64,000 nt of DNA from CAZOWL01 sp964583605 (GTDB lineage: Bacteria; Pseudomonadota; Gammaproteobacteria; Chromatiales; Chromatiaceae). A program made the position numbers and the translations under genes. Location of the stretch: the NCBI GenBank assembly GCA_964583605.1, contig CAZOWL010000005.1, positions 30,834 through 94,833 on the forward strand, read 5' to 3'. The notes below the pieces were generated by a model that was not told the origin of the DNA, did no database searches, and worked only from the letters and a program-made list of their open reading frames with translations. This document shows positions 44,192 to 52,564 of this stretch, in pieces (position 1 is the stretch's first letter; every line of letters starts with the position of its first letter).

Positions 44192-45081
44192 AGCGCGACG
44201 GCCCCCTGCTCCCGCTCAAGCAGGCGCAACAGGTACTGTCCGTAGCCATTTTGGCTCAGGCCGGCGGCAATGGCAGTCAGTTGATCGGCATCGATCCAGC
44301 GGTTCTTATAAGCGATCTCCTCGGGGCAACACACCTTGAGCCCCTGGCGCTCCTCGATCGTCTGGATGAAATCGGCGGCCTGCATCAGGGAGTCATGCGT
44401 GCCCGTATCGAGCCACGCAAAGCCGCGCCCAAGGCGCTCCATCATTAGCGTCCCACGCTGGAGATAGGCGCGATTGAGATCCGTGATCTCGAGCTCACCA
44501 CGTGCCGACGGGCGCAGCTCCGCCGCCAGATCGCAGGCATCGCCGTCGTAGAAGTAGAGGCCGGTCACCGCGAAGCTCGACTGCGGCCGAGATGGCTTCT
44601 CCTCCAGGCTCACCACCCGGCCTTCGGCATCGAAGCTGGCCACGCCATAGCGTTCCGGATCCTTGACCCAATAGCCGAAAGCAGTCGCGCCCTGGTCACG
44701 CGCATTCGCGGCACGCAACCGCGCGGTCAAGCCGTGGCCATAGAAGATGTTGTCGCCGAGGACAAGGCAGCTCGGGGCGCCACCAACAAAGGCCCGACCG
44801 ATCAGAAAGGCCTGGGCCAGACCGCCCGGCTCGGGCTGCACCGCATAGGACAGATCGATCCCCCAACGCTCACCACGCCCGAGCAGGTCTTGGAATGCCG
44901 ACTGGTCGCGCGGCGTCGTGATCACCAAGATCTCTCGAATCCCCGCGAGCATCAGGATGCTGAGCGGGTAGTAGATCATCGGCTTGTCGTAGACGGGCAA
45001 CAACTGTTTGCTGATCGAGTGGGTCAATGGATACAGCCGACTGCCAGAGCCCCCGGCCAAGATCAAGCCCTTGCGGTTCAT
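44188..45081 (-). CDS. rfbA: Glucose-1-phosphate thymidylyltransferase
   Basis: A 297-residue nucleotidyltransferase making dTDP-glucose. The nucleotide-binding N-terminus is KGLILAGGSGSRLYPLT; VYDKPMIYYPLS and LVLGDNIFYGHGL are family signatures. The ATG at 45081 has GGAG nine bases upstream. It is separated from rfbB by 126 bp with no gene. Confidence 0.96.
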   Translation of the reverse strand: MNRKGLILAGGSGSRLYPLTHSISKQLLPVYDKPMIYYPLSILMLAGIREILVITTPRDQSAFQDLLGRGERWGIDLSYAVQPEPGGLAQAFLIGRAFVGGAPSCLVLGDNIFYGHGLTARLRAANARDQGATAFGYWVKDPERYGVASFDAEGRVVSLEEKPSRPQSSFAVTGLYFYDGDACDLAAELRPSARGELEITDLNRAYLQRGTLMMERLGRGFAWLDTGTHDSLMQAADFIQTIEERQGLKVCCPEEIAYKNRWIDADQLTAIAAGLSQNGYGQYLLRLLEREQGAVAL

Positions 45082-45207
45082 AGAAGCCAACTCCAGACGA
45101 AATCAGGGTTTGGCGACACGCGCCATGACAAAGCCGACTCAAGCAGCACGCCGACCGATTCAGTCGCGTCGCGATGGGAGCGCGATGCACCGCGTCTTGT
45201 CAAATCG

Positions 45208-46287
45208 TTACTCGTCATCGGGACGTGTTTGGTGCGCACCACCGAGGCGCTCGCCCCGATAACGTCCGTCCATCACGCGCTCGGCCCAGGCCGTGTTGTC
45301 CAGGTACCAGGAGACGGTCCGCCTGAGTCCGCTCTCGAAGCTCTCCCGCGGCCGCCAGCCAAGCTCGCGCTCGAGCTTCCCGGCATCGATGGCATAGCGC
45401 CGATCGTGCCCCGGGCGATCGGTGACGAACCGCTTCAGCTGGGCGTGGGGCCGATGGGGCGAACCGGGGCAGAGCTCGTCGAGCAGCGCACACAGAGCAT
45501 CGACGACTTCCAGGTTCGTCCGCTCGCTGTCACCGCCGACATTGTACACCTCCCCCGGGCAACCGGCCTCCAGCACCCGTAGGATGGCCCGACAATGATC
45601 CTCGACATAGAGCCAGTCGCGGACGTTGCCGCCGTCGCCATAGATCGGCAAGGGCTCACCGGATCTCGCCTTGTGGATCATCAGCGGGATCAATTTCTCG
45701 GGGAACTGGTACGGCCCGTAGTTGTTGGAGCAATTCGTCGTCAGCACTGGCAGGCCGTAGGTATGGTGCCAGGCGCGCACGAGATGATCGGACGCGGCCT
45801 TCGAGGCCGAGTAAGGCGAGTTGGGTGCGTAGGCTGTCGTCTCGGTGAAGCGCCCGGTCGGCCCGAGCGAGCCATAGACCTCATCGGTCGAGACGTGCAA
45901 AAAGCGAAAGGCAGCTTGCCGGTCGGCGCCGAGCTCCGACCAGTACCCACGTGCGCAGTCGAGCAGATTGAAGGTGCCGAGGACATTGGTCTCGATGAAG
46001 GCCGCTGGACCATCGATCGACCGGTCGACATGGCTCTCGGCGGCAAAGTTAACCAGGGCATCGACCCGGTAATCCCTCAGCAGCCGGCCGACCAGCGCGC
46101 GGTCGCCGATATCGCCGTGGACAAAGACGTGGCGCGAATTGCCCGCCAACGGCGCCAGGCTATCCAGATTCCCGGCGTAGGTCAGCTTGTCCAGGTTGAC
46201 GATGACGGCATCGGTCTCGGCCAGCGCCAACTGCACGAAATTGCTGCCGATGAATCCGGCACCACCGGTGACCAGAAGGGTGCGCAT
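45208..46287 (-). CDS. rfbB: dTDP-glucose 4,6-dehydratase
   Basis: A 359-residue extended SDR. TGGAGFIGSNFV binds NAD, VSTDEVYGSLG carries the catalytic Asp-Glu pair and YSASKAASDHLVRA the Tyr-x3-Lys. It starts the rhamnose pathway and follows ssb by nine bases, an unusual partner for a sugar-nucleotide operon. The product likely goes into lipopolysaccharide or capsule. Confidence 0.96.
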   Translation of the reverse strand: MRTLLVTGGAGFIGSNFVQLALAETDAVIVNLDKLTYAGNLDSLAPLAGNSRHVFVHGDIGDRALVGRLLRDYRVDALVNFAAESHVDRSIDGPAAFIETNVLGTFNLLDCARGYWSELGADRQAAFRFLHVSTDEVYGSLGPTGRFTETTAYAPNSPYSASKAASDHLVRAWHHTYGLPVLTTNCSNNYGPYQFPEKLIPLMIHKARSGEPLPIYGDGGNVRDWLYVEDHCRAILRVLEAGCPGEVYNVGGDSERTNLEVVDALCALLDELCPGSPHRPHAQLKRFVTDRPGHDRRYAIDAGKLERELGWRPRESFESGLRRTVSWYLDNTAWAERVMDGRYRGERLGGAHQTRPDDE

Positions 46288-46296
46288 CACGACACC

Positions 46297-46833
46297 TTAG
46301 AACGGGACTTCGTCATCGAAATCGTCATAGCCGCCGGACGGCGGGCCGCCTTTCCCCGAACCGCCTGTCGGCGCAGCACCGCCCGCGCCACCACCATAGC
46401 CCGGTTGACCCGGCTCCTCTCCGGCCCCGAAGCCCGGTGCCCCGCCCGCGCCCGACGCGCCGTTATCGAAGGGCACCGAGCCTCCCCCGGCGCCGCGGCT
46501 ATCGAGCATCTGCATCGCATCGGCGACGATCTCGGTGGTATAGCGGTCCTGCCCAGCCTGGTCCTGCCACTTGCGGGTCTGCAGCCGTCCCTCGACGTAG
46601 ATCTTCGAGCCCTTCCTGAGGTACTGCTGTACGATCTCAGCGAGCTTGCCAAAGAAGACGACCCGGTGCCATTCGGTCCGCTCCTGCGACTCGCCCGTGT
46701 TGCGGTCGCGCCACTGCTCCGAGGTCGCCAGCCGCAGATTCGCCACCGCGCTGCCGGCCTGCGTGTAACGGACCTCGGGGTCGGCGCCCAGGTTACCGAT
46801 CAAGATCACCTTGTTGACGCTCCCTTTGGACAT
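46297..46833 (-). CDS. ssb: Single-stranded DNA-binding protein
   Basis: A 178-residue SSB: an N-terminal OB-fold (KVILIGNLGADPEVRYT), a glycine-rich flexible linker from about residue 115, and the acidic tip DDFDDEVPF that recruits repair proteins. It is divergent from uvrA, the arrangement also known in Enterobacteria. GGAGGAAG precedes the ATG. Confidence 0.97.
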   Translation of the reverse strand: MSKGSVNKVILIGNLGADPEVRYTQAGSAVANLRLATSEQWRDRNTGESQERTEWHRVVFFGKLAEIVQQYLRKGSKIYVEGRLQTRKWQDQAGQDRYTTEIVADAMQMLDSRGAGGGSVPFDNGASGAGGAPGFGAGEEPGQPGYGGGAGGAAPTGGSGKGGPPSGGYDDFDDEVPF

Positions 46834-47008
46834 CTTCTTCCTCCGTTGCCGCCGCTGTTGCTCAGTGAGCGGCTATTGAAACCATAAAGCCCGCCCGAAC
46901 GCAAAGAGTTCGCGACTCTCTTCCGACCGCAGCGGCCCAACGGACTGACCCGGCCCGCTCACCAGCGAATCGGCGCCGGCAGCGCTCGCGGCAGCACCCG
47001 TGATCGCT

Positions 47009-47038
47009 TTGCGCCGGCACCGACAAGCCGTTTATATT
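47009..47038 (+). promoter_or_regulatory. uvrA: Putative sigma-70 promoter of uvrA
   Basis: TTGCGC and TATATT separated by 18 bp, 34 bp before the uvrA ATG. No CTGT-N8-ACAG LexA box is visible in the ssb-uvrA gap, so SOS control as in Escherichia coli is not supported by this sequence. Confidence 0.35.
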
Positions 47039-47071
47039 GCACGATTGACTTCAGCCCTGCTCCGAGGGCTC

Positions 47072-49897
47072 ATGGACAGCATCCGCCTGCGCGGCGTGCG
47101 CACGCACAACCTGAAGAACCTCGATCTCGACCTGCCGCGCGATCGACTCATCGTGCTGACCGGGCTCTCCGGTTCCGGCAAGTCGTCCCTCGCCTTCGAT
47201 ACCATCTATGCCGAGGGCCAGCGCCGTTACGTCGAGTCCCTTTCGGCCTACGCCCGTCAGTTCCTCTCGGTGATGGACAAGCCGGACCTCGATCACATCG
47301 AGGGACTGTCCCCGGCGATCGCGATCGAGCAACGCACGACGTCGCACAACCCGCGCTCGACGGTCGGGACCATCACCGAGATCTACGACTATCTGCGGCT
47401 CCTGTTCGCGCGCGTCGGTGAGCCGCGCTGCCCGGAGCACGACACAACGCTGGCCGCCCAGACGATCAGCCAGATGGTCGATCGGGTCCTGGCCGAGCCG
47501 GACGGCACCAAGCTGATGGTGCTCGCGCCGGTGGTCACCGCGCGCAAAGGCGAATACCAGCGTCTGCTCGCCGAGCTGCATGCGCAGGGCTTCATCCGCG
47601 CCCGGATCGACGGTGACATCTACGAGCTCGACGACGCGCCCGAGCTCGACGGCAAACGCCGCCACGACATCGAGGTGGTCATCGACCGCTTTCGCGTACG
47701 CGACGGCCTCCAGCTGCGCCTCGCCGAATCCTTCGAAACGGCGCTGCGGCTCTCCGAAACGCTCGTCCACGTCGCCTGGATCGACGAGCCGGATCGCCAA
47801 CCCATGACCTTCTCCGCCGCCTTCGCCTGCCCGGCCTGCGGCTACAGCCTGCCCGAGCTCGAGCCCCGGCTGTTCTCGTTCAACAACCCCTCGGGCGCCT
47901 GTCCCGTCTGCAGCGGTCTCGGCATCGAGCCTTACTTCGACCCGGCGAAGGTCATCCTGCACCCGGAGCTCAGCCTCGCTGGCGGCGCCGTGCGCGGCTG
48001 GGACCGGCGCAATGCCCACTACTTCCAGATGATCCGTGGGCTCGGCCGATTCTACGGGTTCGATCCGGAGACGCCATGGCAAGAGCTGCCCGCCAAGATC
48101 CGCGATCTCGTCCTCTACGGCAGCGGCGATGAGGCCGTGCTGCTCGTCGAGTCGCCAGCGCAATCCCGGCCGTCTCGCCGCCCCTTCGAGGGCATCATCC
48201 GTAATATGGAACGCCGCTACCGTGAGACGGATTCCAACACCGTGCGCGAGGAGCTGGCCCGCTACATCTCCAATAAACCCTGCCCCGCTTGCGCCGGCAC
48301 GCGGCTCAATCGCGCCGCCCGTCATGTCCTGCTCGACGGACATAACCTGCCAGAGGTCACCCGGCGCCCGATCGGCGAGACGCTGGCATTGTTCGATGCA
48401 CTGACGCTGCCCGGGACCCGCGGCGAGATCGGCGCCAAGATCATCAAGGAGATCAGCGCGCGGCTGAGCTTCCTCGTCGATGTAGGCCTCGATTATCTGA
48501 CGTTGGATCGCAGCGCCGACAGCCTTTCTGGCGGCGAGGCGCAGCGCATCCGCCTTGCAAGTCAGATCGGCGCCGGGCTCGTCGGCGTGCTCTACATCCT
48601 CGATGAGCCCTCGATCGGTCTGCACCAGCGCGACAACGAGCGCCTCCTCGCCACGCTGACGCATCTTCGGGACCTCGGCAATACGATCATCGTCGTCGAG
48701 CACGATGAGGAGGCCATCCGTCGGGCCGACCTGGTCGTCGACCTCGGACCCGGCGCCGGCGCCCACGGCGGCGAGGTCGTTGCCCAGGGCACTGCCGCCG
48801 AGATCGCAGCCAACTCCCGCTCCCTCACCGGACAATACCTCGCCGGCACGCTGCACATCCCCGTGCCATGTCCGCGCAGGCAGGCTGATCCGGCGCGGCA
48901 GCTCATCGTCTCAGGGGCCAGCGGCAATAACCTGCGGTCGATCGATGCCGCCATTCCGATCGGCACGCTCTGCTGCGTCACCGGTGTATCAGGCTCCGGC
49001 AAATCGACACTGATCAACGATACCCTCTTCCCGGTCGCCGCCCGTCAGCTCAACGGGGCGAGCCTGCGCCCGGCACCCCACCGCGCCGTTGACGGCCTGC
49101 ATCATTTCGACAAGGTGGTCGACATCGACCAGAGTCCGATCGGCCGCACCCCACGCTCGAACCCGGCGACCTACACCGGCCTCTTCAACCTCGTGCGCGA
49201 GCTCTTCGCCGCCGTCCCGGAGTCGCGCTCGCGCGGCTACACACCGGGGCGCTTCAGCTTCAACGTCCGCGGCGGGCGCTGTGAGGCCTGCAAGGGCGAT
49301 GGCCTGATCCGCGTCGAGATGCACTTCCTGCCCGACGTCTATGTCCAATGCGAGGACTGCAAGGGCCGCCGCTACAACCGTGAGACGCTCGAGATCCGCT
49401 ACAAGGGTAAGACGATCGACGAGGTGCTCGATCTCACCGTCGAAGACGCCCTGGGCTTCTTCGCCCCGGTAGCGGTCATCCACCGCAAGCTCCAGACCCT
49501 GGCCGACGTCGGCCTGGCCTATGTGCGCCTTGGCCAGAGCGCGACGACCCTCTCCGGCGGCGAAGCCCAGCGGGTGAAGCTCAGCCGCGAGCTCAGCAAG
49601 CGCGATACCGGCCGCACCCTCTACATCCTGGACGAGCCGACTACCGGCCTGCACTTCCACGACATCAAGCACCTGCTCGACATCCTCCACCGTCTGCGGG
49701 ATCAGGGGAACACCGTCGTCGTCATCGAGCACAACCTCGATGTCATCAAGACCGCCGATTGGATCATCGACCTGGGACCCGAGGGCGGCGACCGCGGCGG
49801 GGAGGTGATCGCAGCTGGAACACCCGAAGCGATCATCGGCGAGCCGCGCTCCCATACCGGCCGCTTTCTCAAGCCATTGCTGGATCGGGGCTGGTAA
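47072..49897 (+). CDS. uvrA: Excinuclease ABC subunit UvrA
   Basis: A 941-residue damage-recognition ATPase of nucleotide excision repair. Two ABC ATPase modules: Walker A GLSGSGKSSLAFDT near residue 31 and GVSGSGKSTLIND near residue 640, with signatures LSGGEAQRIRLA and LSGGEAQRVKLS. Zinc modules CPACGY...CPVC and CEACKGDG...CEDCKG are present. Start ATG at 47072 has GAGGG upstream; length is standard. Confidence 0.97.
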   Translation: MDSIRLRGVRTHNLKNLDLDLPRDRLIVLTGLSGSGKSSLAFDTIYAEGQRRYVESLSAYARQFLSVMDKPDLDHIEGLSPAIAIEQRTTSHNPRSTVGTITEIYDYLRLLFARVGEPRCPEHDTTLAAQTISQMVDRVLAEPDGTKLMVLAPVVTARKGEYQRLLAELHAQGFIRARIDGDIYELDDAPELDGKRRHDIEVVIDRFRVRDGLQLRLAESFETALRLSETLVHVAWIDEPDRQPMTFSAAFACPACGYSLPELEPRLFSFNNPSGACPVCSGLGIEPYFDPAKVILHPELSLAGGAVRGWDRRNAHYFQMIRGLGRFYGFDPETPWQELPAKIRDLVLYGSGDEAVLLVESPAQSRPSRRPFEGIIRNMERRYRETDSNTVREELARYISNKPCPACAGTRLNRAARHVLLDGHNLPEVTRRPIGETLALFDALTLPGTRGEIGAKIIKEISARLSFLVDVGLDYLTLDRSADSLSGGEAQRIRLASQIGAGLVGVLYILDEPSIGLHQRDNERLLATLTHLRDLGNTIIVVEHDEEAIRRADLVVDLGPGAGAHGGEVVAQGTAAEIAANSRSLTGQYLAGTLHIPVPCPRRQADPARQLIVSGASGNNLRSIDAAIPIGTLCCVTGVSGSGKSTLINDTLFPVAARQLNGASLRPAPHRAVDGLHHFDKVVDIDQSPIGRTPRSNPATYTGLFNLVRELFAAVPESRSRGYTPGRFSFNVRGGRCEACKGDGLIRVEMHFLPDVYVQCEDCKGRRYNRETLEIRYKGKTIDEVLDLTVEDALGFFAPVAVIHRKLQTLADVGLAYVRLGQSATTLSGGEAQRVKLSRELSKRDTGRTLYILDEPTTGLHFHDIKHLLDILHRLRDQGNTVVVIEHNLDVIKTADWIIDLGPEGGDRGGEVIAAGTPEAIIGEPRSHTGRFLKPLLDRGW

Positions 49898-49979
49898 GCG
49901 ACGCTCGGCCTCGGCTTACTGGAGATCCTTGGCTGATCGCACCGCGGCAGGCCGTCGCCCGCTGCGGAGCGTTACGGAC

Positions 49980-50594
49980 CTACTTGGCTTTGGAGGCACC
50001 CGCCCCCGCAGAGTGGTCGGCCAGATCCGACGGGACATCGATATCCTGCACGACGCCCGCATCCGTCACCGGTACCAATTGAAGACCCGCGTCGGACGAC
50101 TCGACCAAATCCCTTGCCCCGCGATCACCCTGCAACGTCAGGAGCGCATCGCGCCAACACTTGGCAAATCCGACCGGGTGGCCACGTCGCCCCCGATACG
50201 ATGGCGCCGCCAGCGGCGCGCCGGCGCGCAGCGCAACGACAACCGCCTCGATCGAAGTGGACCGGATCCACGGCATATCCGCCAACGCGATCAGCCAGCC
50301 GTCGGCATCGCGCTCGGCGGCCACACCGGCAGCAATGCTAGAGCCCTTCCCAGAATCCGCAGAGGGATTGACGACGATGCGACAGCCGATCTTGGCGAGC
50401 TGTCGGCTGAGCGGGTCGCCCTCCGACCTCACGACAGCAAGGGTCCTCGGCAAGACAGAGAGCAGATTGGACGCAGCCCTGACCCCGACGGGCACACCGT
50501 CTGGCATCGCCGCCAAGAGCTTGGCGGCACCGAAGCGGCGCGCCTGCCCGGCGGCGAGCAAGACACCTACCACCCTTTCAACTGGCAGTGCCAC
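49980..50594 (-). CDS. MocA-like molybdenum cofactor nucleotidyltransferase
   Basis: A 204-residue NTP-transferase of the MobA/MocA type. N-terminal VVGVLLAAGQARRFGAAKLL binds nucleotide; ALADMPWI and GRRGHPVGF are family blocks. MocA makes the cytidylylated molybdenum cofactor used by xanthine-dehydrogenase-type enzymes, which fits the XdhC and IorAB genes nearby on the same strand. The start is a GTG with no clear ribosome-binding site. Confidence 0.85.
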   Translation of the reverse strand: MALPVERVVGVLLAAGQARRFGAAKLLAAMPDGVPVGVRAASNLLSVLPRTLAVVRSEGDPLSRQLAKIGCRIVVNPSADSGKGSSIAAGVAAERDADGWLIALADMPWIRSTSIEAVVVALRAGAPLAAPSYRGRRGHPVGFAKCWRDALLTLQGDRGARDLVESSDAGLQLVPVTDAGVVQDIDVPSDLADHSAGAGASKAK

Positions 50595-50706
50595 TGCGAA
50601 TGCGAGCTGGCCAGCTTTGTCGTTTCACCGCGAAGACGCTCGGCGTTGACCGGGCCGAGGGGAGGGGATGCGTCAGCTCGACGGCGTCGAGATCCAAACG
50701 ACCGCT

Positions 50707-51318
50707 TCAACGCCTCAGGCTGTCGCGGAATGCCAGGAGTGCCTGGGCCTGGTCTTCGCTGGCGGCCAGCCGGGCCAGCAGGCTGACATCCAGATCGGGA
50801 AAGGCCAAACTACGAGCGAGGCTCATGTAGCACGCATCACTGAGCCGATACATCCGGATCATGCCCTCGCGCCAGAGCCAGACCTCGCTGACATCAAGCT
50901 TACGGTAGACATCCAGCTTATCGAGGCCGCCGCCGGTCCAGATCACCTCGATGGCCAGATCGGGTGCGTCTTTGAGGCGCGCATCGCCGATGATGTAGCA
51001 TTCGTCCGGCTCCAGGGCCCGTTCCTTGGGGGCATTGCGCAACGTCCAGCTTCCGTATCCGCTCAGCTCGATGCCCTTCTCCAGCGCGTAGAGCTCGACC
51101 ATGCGGGCCAGCAGAGTCTTGATGCCCTCGTGACTGCGGGACGGACTCATGAGTTCCAGCTCTCCGTGGAGATAGGTCATGCGCGGGCCGGCGGCGTCAC
51201 CGCGCAAGGCCAGTATCGTCTCGAACTGGTCCCAACGGATGCCGTGCATGATGATGCGCTGATCCGCAGTCCCCACGATCTCGCCAGGGGGGATTTCGCT
51301 AGCGATTTCCGTTGACAT
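50707..51318 (-). CDS. Uma2 family protein (DUF820)
   Basis: A 203-residue protein of the Uma2/DUF820 group with a restriction-endonuclease-like fold: GELELMSPSRSHEGIKTLL near residue 52, PDECYIIGD and APDLAIEVIWTGGGLDKLDVY with the catalytic Asp and Glu. Copies are often numerous in phototrophs and their function is unsettled. It sits between mocA and xdhC without obvious relation to either. Confidence 0.85.
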   Translation of the reverse strand: MSTEIASEIPPGEIVGTADQRIIMHGIRWDQFETILALRGDAAGPRMTYLHGELELMSPSRSHEGIKTLLARMVELYALEKGIELSGYGSWTLRNAPKERALEPDECYIIGDARLKDAPDLAIEVIWTGGGLDKLDVYRKLDVSEVWLWREGMIRMYRLSDACYMSLARSLAFPDLDVSLLARLAASEDQAQALLAFRDSLRR

Positions 51319-51514
51319 GGCTGAAGGAACGAACAGGAGGCAAGGGGAATTCCAACTACCTGCGCTGGAGTATTTCACCGCTCCAAAACCTCGGTCAAGG
51401 CAATCCTGCCTCCGTTAACCGCCGTGTCCATTCAGGCGCGACCCGTCCTGGTTCTGGCGCTGCTTGTGCGTCCATCGGGCACCCCAATCCGCCGGGAGGG
51501 GATGGGTCACTGTG

Positions 51515-52564
51515 TCATCGTGGACGCGGTGTCCGAGCCCGTCGCCCCGAAGCGCCGCGCCCGCCCGGCCGCGCGCGCAACGCCGGCGATCGCCCCAACT
51601 CGCGGTGGCTCCGCGGACAACCATTGCGGGCCGCCGTGATCGCCGCGAGGATCGAGAGCGCGATCTCGGCCGGGCGCTTGCTGCCGAGCTCGATGCCAGC
51701 CGGGGCATCGAGGCGGGCCAGCTGGGTCTCGCTGAGACCGAGGCTCATCAAGCGCCGCTGGCGGGCTACCGCACTGCGCCGCGATCCGAGCGCACCGATA
51801 TAGTAGGCTCGGGTGAGCACGGCCTCACTGAGGGCCAGGTCGTCCTGCCGCGGGTCGTGAGCCAAGGTGACGATGGCGCTGCGCGGATCGTCGGCCAGCT
51901 CGCGGACGGCCTCATCGGGCATACGGCGGCAATAGCGAACGCCTGCGAGCGGCGCCGGATCGGCAAACAGCTCGCGCGGGTCGCAGATCGTCACCCGGTA
52001 ATCGAGGAGCTGGGCCATCTCCGCGAGTCGCCGCGCCAGCTGACCGTCGCCGATCAACAGCAGGTGCCAGTCGCGGCCAAAGACCTTGGTCACCTCGGCA
52101 TCGCTGACCTCGAGCTCCGGGCGCCCGTCGGCCGGATGCAGGCTGACCTCGCCGGTGCGCAGACAGACCCGTCGCGCCACCAGCTCTCCCGACTCGGCAC
52201 GCGCGATCAGTGTGGTGAGCGGCTCAGGGGCCGCAAACACCTCGATCAACACCTCGAGACGGCCGCCGCACGGGAGACCAAGCCGGCCGGCGTCCTCGCG
52301 GTCGACACCGAAGCTCACCCGGGTCGGCCACGGGCCACCCAGCTCGCCGCTGCGGTAGCGCCCGGCCAACTCCTCTTCGAGGCAGCCGCCGGAGACAGAC
52401 CCGGCGAGCCCCTGCCCGGCCGCGATCGCGAGCAGCGCCCCAGGTGGCCGCGGCGACGAGCCCCAGGTCTCAAGCAGGGTCACCAAGGCGACAGGCTGAC
52501 CGGCCGAGAGCCAATCGCGGGCGCTGGCCAGGACCTCGAGGTCGCCAGCAAGCCGCCCCGTCAT
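51515..52564 (-). CDS. XdhC family molybdoenzyme maturation protein
   Basis: A 349-residue protein of the XdhC/CoxI family. The N-terminal domain has GSVSGGCLEEELAG and a cysteine in LGLPCGGRLEV; the C-terminal Rossmann domain has LLLIGDGQLARRLAE and YIGALGSRR. XdhC binds and sulfurates the molybdenum cofactor before insertion. Its ATG overlaps the stop of the large hydroxylase subunit by four bases. The C-terminal 35 residues are arginine-rich and poorly conserved. Confidence 0.88.
   Translation of the reverse strand: MTGRLAGDLEVLASARDWLSAGQPVALVTLLETWGSSPRPPGALLAIAAGQGLAGSVSGGCLEEELAGRYRSGELGGPWPTRVSFGVDREDAGRLGLPCGGRLEVLIEVFAAPEPLTTLIARAESGELVARRVCLRTGEVSLHPADGRPELEVSDAEVTKVFGRDWHLLLIGDGQLARRLAEMAQLLDYRVTICDPRELFADPAPLAGVRYCRRMPDEAVRELADDPRSAIVTLAHDPRQDDLALSEAVLTRAYYIGALGSRRSAVARQRRLMSLGLSETQLARLDAPAGIELGSKRPAEIALSILAAITAARNGCPRSHRELGRSPALRARPGGRGASGRRARTPRPR

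Noticed and set aside
46834..47071. SOS box between ssb and uvrA
   Set aside because: No CTGT-N8-ACAG sequence can be read in either orientation.
47051..48856. A 601-codon open frame on the minus strand inside uvrA
   Set aside because: It is antisense to a strongly conserved UvrA and has no family resemblance; long antisense frames are expected in GC-rich genes.
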